From Pristionchus mayeri (Eukaryota > Nematoda > Chromadorea > Rhabditida > Neodiplogasteridae), in the NCBI GenBank assembly GCA_036245805.1, contig BTRK01000006.1:46431257-46495256 (forward strand): a stretch of 64,000 nt of DNA, in the 5' to 3' direction. The notes under the pieces are model-generated. The model saw only the letters and a list, made by a program, of their open reading frames with translations. It was not told the origin of the DNA and ran no database searches. Position 1 is the stretch's first letter. Each line of letters starts with the position of its first letter. Position numbers and translations under genes: made by a program. This document shows positions 13,201 to 23,200 of the stretch, in pieces.

Positions 13201-16118
13201 AATTTTCGGGGACGTACAAAAATGTCGGAAGGAAAAGTGGAATTATCGATTTCTGGCGTTAGATGGAATCTGATCGAAAAATTCCCCGGAGTAAAAAAGT
13301 CTAAGAATTTGCCCGCCGACCCATTACCCCTACCGCCGCAGTGATTGGAATCGATAGAAAAATGTTTGATGATTACGGTAGTTTGTTACAAGATCCGCGC
13401 TGCCGCGCGCGCGGACGCGGATCGAAATTCAATCGACGCTCTTATGTTTCCGTCGTCGTGTACTACATATTGGCGAAGTTAGAATGAATCCGAGTTTTCG
13501 GCCAGTGCCAAGTCGCTGAAGAAATATGTTGATTTTCTCAGATAGTGTGTTATATGGAATAACAACTACCGTAGTGCGCCGACTACGCTTCTGTTAATGT
13601 TCTATGAAAGTATTTTTTAACCTCTTGGAGTGCGTCTGGGCGACTCTCGAGTTGCATGCGTCGATCAGCTTCTTCAGCAAAACCAGAAGATCGTGGAAGA
13701 TGGTGATGAAGGGATGGTGAGAGATGAGCACGAGGGAGGTGAGCGACTTGACGTGATCACGCCTGACAAAGGTACAAGTATTATACGCCGCACAATGTTG
13801 TTATCGCATATTCCTTATTAAATCATAATTTTGCTCGTATCAACGGGATATTTTCTTAAAATGATTCAAGTATTTGTATCGGTGTGAATCACAGTTGTTG
13901 ACAACATGCCGATTGGGAACTACTGCGGAATGCCGCCTTTGATATGGAAAGAGGTGGCACATCGTAATATGCCACCTTTCATACCAAACTAGTGCTTAGT
14001 TTTTGAACGGAAAGCTAGCCTTACTTGGCTCGATGCCCTGGAACAAGCTTCTGCTCGCCGGGCGGCGCCTTCCGGTCGAAGGAGTGGTAGAAGTTGAGGC
14101 AGATCCCGTACCGGACCTTGTTCGAGTCCTGCGAATTATCAATCTTTACTTGATCTACATTAATTTTCTCTTTTGGATATTTCTACTTTTGGTCACGCTT
14201 CAGAATCGAAATTGCATCATTTCGAGATACAGTGCCCAAAAAGCATGTTACTACCTAAAAAACTATAATTTACCTTCTCGGTGAGCATAAAGACGAAGAA
14301 CTGGGCCTCGCGAGAAATGCGTCGCGCATGACCTGAAAGGAGCAGATTTGATTGATAATTTTTCCTCGATTTTCCTCGAACATAGCACCGAAATGGAGTC
14401 AACATCTGCCATTTTTGCGCCAAATTTTCACAAAGAATCGAGCACCTGCAGAAATTAAGTGGCTCTCAATACAAATAATGAACGCAATCTTAATTGGCAT
14501 CTATCTCAGTTCAATGATCCCTCTCCTTTTCAGAATTCACGAGGAAAGGGTTCACCAGCCATTTTCTGCGATCCAATTTCGTTTCCCATTTGTCGTCCCC
14601 CCACTTCTAAATCCCGCTTGCCCTTCTCAAAGCCTCACATTCCCATCAGCTGTCTAAGGAAATACTCGAATTGCACTCATTGTCGACTACCGTAGCATGG
14701 TGATGACTTTGAGGAGATTAAGAATGAGAATGCGAATGCATCCTTTCACTCAATCGGCATTTAGATTCATCGTCTACCGTGACCCGGAGATGACTCAAGA
14801 GCACAATCACTAACTGATGGTGGTACATCCTTCGGGCTGGCAGAAGAGTGTGACGTCAGTTGGCAGGTAGAAGTCCTTGTGATCGTCAGTCGGGTATCTG
14901 AAACAAGAATTTATGACCCCATATTTTTAGGTATCTTACGCAGAGCCTGCTCTCTGTCAAGGAAGATATATATCTCAATCCCATGACTCATACACAGTCT
15001 ACATGCTCAAAAAATCTATAATACAAGGAACCTATTAATTCAGCCTCTTAGCGCCTCCTTTCGCACCAATGCTGCCGATTTTTTTGTTATCCCTCGCGCT
15101 TCCGGGTCTCACCCGGGGCTGTATTGGGTTTCTCGTAGGAGAGATACTACAGGACGACCGGAAAGGGAAACGAAAAGGAAGAGAAGACTGCTAAATGTCT
15201 TCGGGCGCAAAATAACACGGTTTGAAGACCGGGGAGAGGGGCAAATGATAGCGTTTGCAGCTGCGAGAGAAGCCCGCAGCGGAATGATCTGACTCTCTTC
15301 AGATTGCACGCTCTCTCGCCAGTCAGAGAGACGAGTGAGCATGCAAACTGAAGATAGTCAGACTATTGTTCCCCGTAGCACAATGGATCTCCACGCGAGT
15401 GGGAATGATGTGACGAATACGATATTACCGTATTCTTCACTTCTTTTCTCATGTGAATTCATGTACATTTTGCCTTTTCGAAAGCCGTGTGATGGGGATG
15501 AGAACTATAACGTCATACCGCCTTTGATGTATCAAAGGCGTCATGACGTCATAGTTCTCATCCGACCTAGTGTCGTCTGATGTGCGCTATGATGCAGAAG
15601 TGACGTGGGAAGACGAAATTATCGAAGCAGATTGTGAGTTGTGTTGATTATTCTTAAATTTCACGTCCGTGCACACTATTCAGTAGGCAGACGCAGATGT
15701 TAGCGACGAGCTTACGCAAAGAAATAGGAACTACCTTCTAGACGGTCTCACACTGAATATCACTTTGTATGCTTGGATGGATCTTTAGACTTGAAAAAGA
15801 ACCACCTAGGGCCAACTTATTTGGAAAAAATCGAAGAAGAGACCCTTCTAATCTTTTTCAGAATCTGTTTCGTCCTCTGCCAAATACCTTCTGAGGATGT
15901 CGGGATGCGAGGTGGAGGTGTGATCCGTCACGGAGTCGCGGTGACTGTGGCCTCGAGTGCGATTCCTGAATTTTTCTTAGATTACTAAATTTTAAATTAA
16001 AATAAATAAATATTAAAATTTTGAAAACAACAACAACACCGACACCGACACACCTCCTCCCCACGACGACCAGGTAGTCGATGAGGCGAGGACACAGCTC
16101 CTTGCTCTTGTCATCCAT
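1..16118 (-). CDS. aex-3: AEX-3/MADD-type DENN-domain Rab3 guanine-nucleotide exchange factor, 3' end beyond window
   Basis: The family activates Rab3/Rab27-type GTPases for synaptic vesicle delivery and release. Exons from 5' to 3': 16054-16118, 15888-15965, 14815-14897, 14274-14332, 14025-14128, 13622-13762, 12291-12438, 11476-11628, 11127-11258, 10571-10639, 9705-9812, 9426-9491, 9328-9381, 9026-9177, 8670-8817, 8360-8495, 7646-7781, 7074-7458, 3493-3582, 2785-2945, 2432-2549, 2280-2345, 1977-2042, 1718-1846, 1441-1546, 1147-1222, 880-1031, 222-440, <1-53. All phases agree, giving about 1151 residues. The start reads [20 protein letters not shown], as in MADD. The DENN core includes [14 protein letters not shown] and [14 protein letters not shown] (about residues 245-315), and [13 protein letters not shown] follows near residue 435. 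A conserved mid-region ([19 protein letters not shown], then [13 protein letters not shown]) spans about 823-949, followed by a proline-rich tail. The C-terminal domain lies off the left edge. The last three exons are the least certain. The exon at 12291-12438 ends at a possible GC donor. Confidence 0.93.
880..1031 (-). other. proline-rich tail exon of aex-3
   Basis: This exon, with 222-440 and <1-53, encodes a proline-rich, low-complexity segment ([25 protein letters not shown], an alanine run and another polyproline block). Phase is kept across all three (phase 1 joins). The PPLPPRP-type motifs resemble SH3 or profilin ligands. I do not remember such a segment in the vertebrate MADD tail, so it may be lineage specific. 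Confidence 0.6.
3216..3308. repeat. interstitial nematode telomere-type array with a flanking direct duplication
   Basis: Five perfect GCCTAA units (complement of TTAGGC) lie at 3277-3306 in an aex-3 intron. Just upstream, a ~22-base block (TTCTAGTAAAAGCTCACCCG...) occurs twice in tandem, ending next to the array. TTAGGC is the telomere unit of many nematodes, so this looks like a telomere-repeat insertion or repair scar. Confidence 0.85.
4280..4387. repeat. hairpin repeat family H, copy 1
   Basis: The two arms are nearly perfect inverted repeats: GAGCAATCGTCTGACTC... followed by CTCTTCAGTTTGCA, mirrored on the right by CGATTGCTC. ATTAAAAT is present at both outer edges as a possible target duplication. 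The copy sits in an aex-3 intron. Confidence 0.85.
4500..6832. mobile_element. foldback element with long inverted arms around a broken gene
   Basis: The left arm (about 4500-5037) and right arm (about 6286-6832) are inverted copies of each other over about 540 bases. They share ATCACGCGTGTCGCGTAAG at the outer ends, the CCGGGGTGACCGGGGGGTC block, and a TTTCGATGTATT-type inner end. The roughly 1.25-kb middle contains the minus-strand pseudogene at 5124-6228. The whole element lies inside the aex-3 intron between exons 7074-7458 and 3493-3582, which join in phase without it. TTACAT-like bases occur outside both ends, but no clean target duplication could be fixed. Long arms around a gene suggest a foldback-type DNA transposon or a transposon that captured a gene. 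Confidence 0.75.
5124..6228 (-). pseudogene. broken gene for a zinc-finger-like / FSRL-motif protein inside the foldback element
   Basis: Visible exons from 5' to 3' are 6091-6228 ([17 protein letters not shown], then an acidic EEEEEAYDH stretch), one starting at 6043 ([13 protein letters not shown], the start of a decayed C2H2-like finger), pieces near 5795-5868 (KGWALKSS), 5530 to about 5700 ([16 protein letters not shown], then [14 protein letters not shown]), and 5124-5479 (basic Ser/Thr/Lys stretch, then acidic). From memory, the order finger, GWALK, RADP-type, QIxSFFSRL matches a poorly characterised metazoan protein family that often occurs in many copies. A TAA stop at 5705-5707 and a frameshift near 5755 break it, and the second finger histidines are missing. 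Function is unknown; DNA binding is a guess from the finger and the basic tail. Confidence 0.55.
6921..6995. repeat. palindromic repeat family D, copy 1
   Basis: A nearly perfect palindrome: GGATGAGAACTATGACGTCA on the left is mirrored on the right around a GCCTTTGATGTACCAAAGGC-like core. Each arm carries the 8-base palindrome TGACGTCA or a close match. It lies in the large aex-3 intron. Confidence 0.85.
9426..9427 (-). other. very short intron of aex-3
   Basis: The intron between exons 9426-9491 and 9328-9381 is only 44 bases (9382-9425) and contains two ACCGTA motifs. It keeps phase 0, and removing it restores the MADD-like order ending [12 protein letters not shown]. Confidence 0.6.
10241..10277. 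repeat. GA dinucleotide microsatellite
   Basis: An almost uninterrupted (GA)n tract of about 36 bases in an aex-3 intron. Confidence 0.95.
10468..10522. repeat. repeat family G, single arm
   Basis: ACTCTTGCAGAGCGCCGCAA followed by a GCGAATTTTCTGTGCAAAA-type end, matching one arm of the full hairpin at 46177-46357. It lies in an aex-3 intron. Confidence 0.65.
10925..11080. repeat. 22-bp perfect hairpin followed by an imperfect direct repeat
   Basis: Arms 10925-10946 and 10957-10978 (CACACCACATAGGCATATCA... and its complement) are perfectly inverted over 22 bases. The right arm and its downstream sequence recur at about 11029-11078 (TATGCCTATGTG, then CTATGCACACATC). It lies in an aex-3 intron. 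Confidence 0.85.
11641..11692. repeat. repeat family G, single arm
   Basis: Contains GAAATTTCGCATTTAGTCGC then TGCGGCCTTCTGCAGGAGTT, a diverged copy of the family G arm, in an aex-3 intron. Confidence 0.55.
12624..13555. repeat. 0.93-kb near-perfect palindrome (foldback MITE-like)
   Basis: The left arm (ATATAACACACTATC at the outer end, then GACTTGGCACTGGCC) and the right arm (GGCCAGTGCCAAGTC, then GATAGTGTGTTATAT) are inverted copies over roughly 410 bases each. They contain the distinctive GC-rich block CGCGTCCGCGCGCGCGGCAG and surround a short centre at about 13037-13124. It has no coding content and lies in the aex-3 intron between exons 13622-13762 and 12291-12438. No target duplication was recognised. 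Confidence 0.88.
13912..14000. repeat. palindromic repeat family D, diverged copy
   Basis: GGAACTACTGCGGAATGCCG with CCTTTGATATGGAAAG resembles the family D arm; the right side (ATGCCACCTTTCATACC) is degraded. It lies in an aex-3 intron. Confidence 0.5.
15283..15367. repeat. hairpin repeat family H, copy 2
   Basis: CTGACTCTCTTCAGATTGCA and its inverted partner TGCAAACTGAAGATAGTCAG lie around CTCTCTCGCC/AGAGAGACGAG. In an aex-3 intron. Confidence 0.85.
15493..15570. repeat. palindromic repeat family D, copy 2
   Basis: GGATGAGAACTATAACGTCA is mirrored by ATGACGTCATAGTTCTCATC around a CCTTTGATGTATCAAAGG core. It ends in CCGACCTAGTG, the recurring outer end of this family. Confidence 0.85.
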
Positions 16119-16132
16119 GATCGATGAGCATA

Positions 16133-16142
16133 CTAGAGAAAA
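16133..16142 (-). promoter_or_regulatory. probable trans-splice acceptor of aex-3
   Basis: On the minus strand a pyrimidine tract ending in CTCTAG lies about 15 bases before the ATG at 16118, with no upstream exon recognised. This is the usual position of a nematode spliced-leader acceptor. Assignment is by position only. Confidence 0.4.
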
Positions 16143-16852
16143 TTATATTACGATTCAGGGAGAAACGGTTGCACAATACAAAATACGCGAATACAAGCGT
16201 AATTCGAAAATAGTTTTGCGTTGCACCTTTCTAGAACGGGGAGCGGGCATGTTCTGGGAGAAACATGAGACAATTCAACGCAAAAAAACAGAGAAATATA
16301 CCGTTCAATATTCGTTGGATTCGCCTTGCTAGAAAGGGAGTATTGAGTTTCGCTCGCGCAGAGGAGGAACGGAAGCGAGAAAGTAGTAGACGTCAATAAT
16401 AGCGCGGGCATTCAAAGAAGGAGGGAAAGAGGGCAGGAAGGGTCCCGTGGGAGAGGCAACGAAGCAAAGGAGAGCTGATACGAGTTGAAGAGGATTATGT
16501 GCCTGAGATTATGTCAGGAGATAGGAATGATGACTCTGCATGCTCTTATGTAGATGCAAGAAACACTTGTTCTGACAACAAAGTCTACCTAACAAGTTAG
16601 TAAATCCACGTAATATTGGTTGTTGAGGGTGTTCGAATGGGCTTAGGTTCATGAAAAATTCCTATTTTTGTCAAATATTGAGTTAGGATTACGCCTAGAC
16701 AGTAAATAGATTCATACAATATTTCGAGATTGAATGTTCTATTTTTGTGTATCGGTACATGTCTGTCTGGCACAGTTATGAATAGGGAAAGACTGCGCTC
16801 GAACAAGTAACGGGCCTTCTTTCTGCTCTACTCTCTAGCACGTCAGAATCAG

Positions 16853-16973
16853 AGATTACTAGCAAGAATAGGAGCAATGGTCTGACTCTCCTCATATCAC
16901 ACACTCTCTCGCCGGTTAGAGAAAGCGAGAGATCATGCAATTTGGAGAGAGTCAGAAGATTACTAGCAAGAAT
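16853..16973. repeat. hairpin repeat family H, copy 3, with 19-bp direct flanks
   Basis: The hairpin (about 16872-16956; CTCTCCTCATATCACACACT mirrored as GCAATTTGGAGAGAGTCAG) is flanked by AGATTACTAGCAAGAATAG on the left and AGATTACTAGCAAGAATGG on the right. That is a 19-base direct repeat with one mismatch, a likely target-site duplication. Confidence 0.85.
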
Positions 16974-17725
16974 GGAGTTGAAGGACGGGCGGAACCGAGA
17001 AAAGGAGGCAGGCATATCTCATTTGAGAAGGAAAGGGAGGAACCAGTCAAGAGGAGAGGAGGTGGAGTCGGGAAGACATTGTCTTTCAAATTTTGAAGGA
17101 GAGAAGCAGGAGCACTCGGGCGTAAATTGCCTTTAGTATAGTTCGAATTTCTGGGCATCGTCACTTCATTTCATACATCCACCGTATAAGAGAGTGGATA
17201 CGACGAAATTTCTAAAGTTGCGTGATGAAGGAACTTGTACACCTCAGCGCCTGAAACTCCTACTCGAGCCAACCATGAAATCAGACTGCGTGTCAGTGCA
17301 AAAAAAGCGTCTGCAGGTGATAAAACTGCGGTAAACTCATCGAAACTTCCACCCAAAAGGATAAACCAGTTAATTCGCACCAAAGCCTGGGAGCCGAGCG
17401 AGAACTATGACGTAAATCTCACACAACATTCTAAATCTGTATATACCCATCAAAAAGTCAGTTCGAGATAAGTAAATTTTCCAAACGCGAAAAACTGAAT
17501 GGAAACATCGCGAACACGTGTCCGATTCAACACGGGAGAGAAGAGAACTATGCAATACAAAAGAGGAGTGAAGGAAAAGGAGAGAGAAAGAGTGGAGGAA
17601 CACGGAATTCTGCTTTTGGCACAATTCAGATTGCAATCGTTCGGGGGTCGATTGCTCATCGATCCTTCCATAAAACGTCAAGTGTGGAACAAAATAAGAA
17701 ATGCAAGTAAAACATGTAAGCAAGG

Positions 17726-17765
17726 CGGTTAGCAACCCGCAACAATTCAGTCTGTCCTGAGGTGC
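17726..17765. repeat. fragment of the SINE-like repeat
   Basis: AGCAACCCGC then AATTCAGTCTGTCCTGAGGT matches the internal part of the tRNA-derived element at 42914-43173 (GCCACCCCCGCGCC, TTCAGTCTGTCCTGAGGT). Confidence 0.55.
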
Positions 17766-19080
17766 ACCTTAGCATGATACTAATAGGAAGAGACGAATGA
17801 GAAAAGTAGGGGAGATGTGAGACGACGGGAGAATACAGTCCTGGCGGAGACAACATACAGTCCACGAGAAATGAGAGGGTGCAGGGGGATAGATACTGAC
17901 AACCGGCGAGAGAGCACGCTGCAACGAGAGAGCGCAGAGGCTGAATGGGAGAGAAGCGAATGGGAGAGCGAGGAGGGAAGGAGAAGAATGATGGGAATAT
18001 CCATATGAGTATACAACGTATAGCTTCCTCTTTCAATTCTGTCGATAGATGGAAGAGGTAGCACAGATTGGCGTGAGCATTTCGCAACGAAATCTGCCAG
18101 AATTTAGCACACCGTTTTGGTAAGCGAAACCACAATGCATACTCGCTCTAACCGCTTAGCCAGCCGAGAAATTGTTTGCGTTGAAGATACGGTTACTCGA
18201 CTTTCAAACTTCATTTCGCTATGAAATTCTCCAAAATTTTGCACTCAATTGCAAGGGGAAAATGCTGAAGTGAGCGAAGTGCGCACTCTTTTCTCAGTCT
18301 CCTCAGTCCTCTCAGTCGATTCGAGGACTCGCAAAGGTGCGAGAGAAGAGACGGAAAAAAAATAGCTGAGCAGAAAGGGCGAATAACAATTATTTTTTTT
18401 CATTTTCGATTATTATTATTATTTTTATTTTTATTATTATTATTACAAATATTATTTTCTCAACCCTTTCTATATGCACCCATAAATGGACTTGAGGAAA
18501 CGAATATATTGGGGACGAATGCGATTGGAATTGAAAATTCAAAGTGCTTTGCGAAATGGCGAAGAGCTCTCCGAAAAGAGCATAACGAGCTAAATTTGGG
18601 GCAATCGGCAGCAATCGGCTTGAAGTGTGTCTTCATGGAGGAAGTGACTGGCGTGGGAGAGGAGATGAGAGCGGCAAATTCAGATGATAGCATCCAAATG
18701 AGTCAGCTGATGCGCTAATGCTAATGAAGCGAGCTATTTCCGGAATTTGGAGAGCCCATCGAGCAGAAATTATTCAGAAATAGCCCTTCTCTAAATGATT
18801 TTTGCTCCCTTCTGATATCTGCGGATATAAATGCCAACGCGGTGCTCAAGAGGGCGAGGTGGGACGGAATTGAGTGTGACTCGGGTACAAAACGGGGATA
18901 TAGAGGCAATTCAAGCAACGTAATCCAAGACTGACTACAAAGTGCGCACGAATCGAGAGGCCGAAGAAGGAACGGAGTAATCGAAATGAGTGACGTTTGG
19001 GCGACGTCATAGCCGACGGGGCGGCTCTGAGCCTATCGAGCCGCATTCGACGCGTTGAATAGGTTGTTGTCTGGCGTAGT

Positions 19081-19700
19081 CTCCTCCCTCTCTCATCTCT
19101 CTTTCTATCCCTTTCCTCTCTCTCTCTCCCTTTCCTCTCTCTCTCTCTCCCTCTCTCTCTCTCTCCCTTTCCTCTCTCTCTCCCTCCCTCTCCCTCTCCT
19201 CCTATCCCCTCTCCCCCTTTCACCCCTCGCTCTTTTCTCGTCGCTTTGCATGAAATCGATAAGAAGCCGCGTGTGGCTATCCGTGTGTTGGGGGGCGCCA
19301 CTCCCTTTCGGTCTCTCCTCCCTCCCCACTCCCTTCCCCTCCCCCCTTCCTCCTCCCGGTCTCCTCACCCTCCTCACTCTCTCCTCCTCTCTCCCCCTCC
19401 CCTTCCTCCGCCGATCCTCCTCACAATATCCATCCCCACCCACGTAGAGAACGCTCACAGCCGACAAACACCTTCCCGTTCCAACAGTAGACGCCAAACA
19501 CAGTAGGTGGGAGAGAGAAAAAAGTGGCAGTCATCTCTCCCTCCCCGCTCAGCTGATTTATCGCTTGACGTGGAGCCTCGGCGATGATAAATTCGCCGTC
19601 GTCATCTTCGAGTCTGAATCCGGGCAAAAAAAAGAGAGGAGAGAACGGGAAAGGGGAGGAGGGGCAGAGGGTCAGAGGGAGGGAGAGGGGGAGACTCGCT
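19081..19700. repeat. pyrimidine-rich then purine-rich strand-asymmetric tract
   Basis: About 19081-19440 on the plus strand is nearly all C and T, dominated by CTCTCT and CTCCCC repeats. About 19505-19700 is largely G and A (GGGAGAGG-type). Such mirror-type asymmetry between two divergent promoters can adopt triplex or slipped structures, or act as a GAGA-like element. It is low complexity and not coding. Confidence 0.75.
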
Positions 19701-19701
19701 G

Positions 19702-19715
19702 GTTGCTGGGGCGAC
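19702..19715. promoter_or_regulatory. candidate X-box (RFX/DAF-19 site) for dyf-11
   Basis: GTTGCTGGGGCGAC fits the loose X-box pattern RYYNYYATRRNRAC at 12 of 14 positions; the central AT is missing. Cilia genes such as dyf-11 are usually under DAF-19 control, but X-boxes generally lie closer to the start than these ~500 bases. Tentative. Confidence 0.3.
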
Positions 19716-20199
19716 CATGTGTGTCCGCAGCAGATTGTGGGTGTGCGAGGAGTGTGTAAAAGCACTCTCTCTCTCTCCTCGTATGATCTCCCTGCTAGTA
19801 TTATCCCTTGCATAATAATCGGACGGATCGCGATATTTTGCTGGAAATGCCTTGTTTTGAAGAATTGCCAAATCCGCGGCTTTTTGCTCTGCCACTCTTA
19901 CTATTTGACGGCGTAATTGGCTTAGTTACTCACCAGATTGGGCGTCCGAAGTCGGCATATGGTTGGCGTCATTATTACGGCCGAGAATATATTTCACATA
20001 CTTTTTTCTTCTGTGACGTGTGCTTCAGGGTATACTCATTTCGTGAAACGATACCACGGTTCCTTCCTTCCGTTCTACATCAAATCTCTCGACTCTGAGC
20101 TAGTATGACCTTCCCTGCTAGTATGATCCCTTGAATAATCCGAAAAATTTCGCTGAGATTTCGTGGAATATTGTAGTGTCTTTCTTCTTTAGAATATAG

Positions 20200-20209
20200 T
20201 TCTTTCAGT
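20200..20209 (+). promoter_or_regulatory. probable trans-splice acceptor of dyf-11
   Basis: TTCTTTCAG ends at 20208, one base before the ATG at 20210, with no upstream exon recognised. This is a textbook spliced-leader acceptor position. Confidence 0.65.
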
Positions 20210-23200
20210 ATGGACCATGACCGGACGCGGTTGTTGTACGCTCCGCTCATCACCAAGCCCGCGCTCACCGATCAGCTCCTCAACCGGCCACCCTTCAAGT
20301 TCCTGCTCGATGTTTTCGCCAACACTATCACCAAGACGGGCTTCCTCAAGGCGAGTTTTCATCTTAGGGTTGGCTTCGAGGGAAATGACTGTCTACATGA
20401 TGCGCGCTCTCTTACAGGGTAGATTGGTGATAGAAAGTGCACAACCTATTTCATCTTCATTCCCATGAAACTTATACGCAATTTATTTGAATTTGATAAT
20501 TAACGTCAACATTTTGAGTATGTTAATGAGATAGTAGTATATGTCAGGGTCAGATCGAGGCTTCCGAGCTCGACGCCTCGAAGTTGACGGACAAGGCCGA
20601 AAAGGCGGCCGTGCTGGATCGCATCATAGAAGCCGTCAACGACGATGGCGCGCTTGACGGCGTCAAGTCGGCCAAGATTCTCGCGGGCAAAGAACCGGAA
20701 ATGACGTCGTTGGTGAGCAACTTGTGACTGGCACTGGGAGCATTTTCGAAGAATTGACACGTAATTGGCTGTTATTAGCGAAACTTTGTGCTCCCGCAGC
20801 CAGTCGGAGTCGCTATAGAAACGACTATAGATAGAAACGGAATGTCAATCAGATTCAATCAGTAACTGCTCACATAAAACATAAAAAGGGTGTTTTGTGC
20901 CTCGATTACTTCGAATCGTGATTACACTTTTTTCAGAATATTTATTGAAAACAAGGAAAATACAAAATCCACCTTGTGGAGTGCAACTAATGAAGAATAC
21001 CATGCCTATCATCTTCTGAACATTTTTCGCCTGATAAGATACATTATTTGAATAATAGGTCTACTTTCAGTTGTTACAAAGGTTTGCGGAACGAGCGGCA
21101 GGAGGTTCGAATGGAGCTGCGTCCAATGGGTCGGCGAAGAAGGAGAAGGATCGATCGAAGAGCAAAGATAGAAAGGTGATCCATTCGTCCTACAATCATG
21201 ATACAGTTTTCTTTTGAATTTTTTCAATCCATCAATGTAGGAATGCGATTAGCGTTGAAATATCTGATGAAATCTGACACCTTGGAGACCCTAGTTGGTT
21301 TCGATGGGGGCTTCAAAATTGCACAATTTGAATTTCTACAGGAAAAGTCTGAGAAGTCGGAGAAGGCGAACGGTGAGAAGGAGAAGAAGAAGTCATCCAA
21401 GGATGACAAAGAGAAGAAGGAAAAGAAGGACAGGGATAAGGATAAGGATGAGAAGAAGGAGAAGAAGCACAAGGACAAAGACAAAGCGAGTTTTAGTTTC
21501 TCTTAAAACTTTGAAATTGTAGTACCTGTATCTTCGTTTCACTTTTTATCAAGACTGGTCGCGGAACCAGAAACCGAGCGAAATCCAGGCATCTTTCTTC
21601 TAACTAATCCATATTGAAGGATGAGAAAAGGGAGAAGAAGGAGAAGAAAGAGAAGGACAGGGACAAGGATAAGGATAAGGAGAAGAAGGTAAAACATTTA
21701 TCCATTTCACATTTTGAATAAACGACATAATTGCAGGAGAAGAAAGAGAAGAAGGAGAAGAAGGAACGGAAAGATGAGGAGGAGAAGGAGGAGAAGAGGG
21801 AAGCGAGGCCTCGAAGGCAATCAGTGGTTCATGCTCCTGGAGTCGACTCGCTCGTGATGGAGGTTGGAAAAAGAAAAAAAAATATCTGACCAAACTTTAG
21901 GAGGATGATAATCGCGTGGAAAGCAACGGCCTCAACGGCCTCAATGGACATCACGAGGAGATGGGCGTTCAAGAGACTGGTCAGTAATGCTGGTGATGTT
22001 GCTCATCTTTTTTTACTCTCCATGTATTTTTTTCTATAGGATCAAAGTTCAAATTGGATGGTTTCCTATGATCTAGCCTGGAAAAGATATATGGAAAAGA
22101 TAATCCGGTCAATTCGTCACTTTTTCGAAAAATATTTTTTACTGCACAACGACGTGGAATTGATTCACATAAAACACTTAATTTATGTGCGCCTATTGTC
22201 ACTCAAATAATGCCGAAGTAGTCCTAAACACAAGTGAACCACTAGCGAGTAAACTATAGAAAAAGTGTTGGAGCGAAAATTATGAATCAACCTGATATTA
22301 TTCCAGTAGAAGAAGACGAAGGTCCCCGGCCGCCGCCTCCAGCCGAGCGAGAACGGCTATTACGGTGAGCGAGATGAGGGGACTTTGGTCGGATGAACCT
22401 TTGAAAACAAGAAATTCGAGTTTCTCCAGTGTTTTCACAACAGACGGGTGCGCACAGTCACATTACCAACTGAAGGTGATCATTTGAAATTGGCGCAATT
22501 GTCACCTTCAGCGTGTTGTTGGAGTCGGAAACGTAAACGAGCTTCAATAGTTTCGAAAATCCACTATGAGAATATGAGCAGTGATTCAATTTCTGCAACG
22601 ATTATTCGTTGCACCTGAAACGGAAAGATCAATATTTCGACTATATTCCGAGAGAATCTGATGATCTCATCATGCCATATCAGCCCACCACAGCCCCACA
22701 GCCTGCCTTGCGAGGAAAAACCTGACACATGTACCTTTTACCTTTATTAAGACCAATTGCAGCCAATCCACGGGCGCAGGTCGGCCGCAGACGTCTATGG
22801 GTCGGCCGGGCACGGCTGCAGCACGTGCTGCTCCGCCCAAGCTGCGCAAGAAGCAGATTGCTACCATCGAAGCGAGACCGGCCGATGTGAGTACAGGATG
22901 AGCATTAATTGCATAAAATTATCGCGAAATCCATTCAAAACAATCTCGAAACTAATCAATATACAAAAAAATATGCAAATTGATATTGTCGAAGGCGGCA
23001 AAAGAGAGAAGGTCCCGGGGAGATTTGAACTCCCGTCGCAGGATTCAGAGTCCTGAGTGCTAACCGCTACACCACGGGACCACGTGCCTAGAGCGGCTCA
23101 AATATCGCTGAGAGCGTGGTGGTGTGTAACAATGGGAGAAGGGGAGATGGGCAGTTTGATTAGAGCTACCCTTTGGAGAGTGAGATTGAGAGGGAAAACA

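Larger units (their letters stand above)
16119..20209. other. divergent intergenic region between aex-3 and dyf-11
   Basis: No coding exon was recognised in this 4.1 kb between two genes transcribed away from each other, so both promoters should lie here. It holds one family H hairpin (16853-16973), a SINE-like fragment (17726-17765), an AT-rich stretch near 18385-18460, and a pyrimidine-then-purine skewed block (19081-19700). Open frames here come from low-complexity CT/GA composition. Confidence 0.7.

Noticed and set aside
19055..19506. 130-codon open frames on both strands in the CT-rich block
   Set aside because: The sequence is almost pure CTCTCC repeat, so stops are rare by composition; the predicted proteins are Ser/Leu/Pro or Arg/Glu/Gly runs with no domain.
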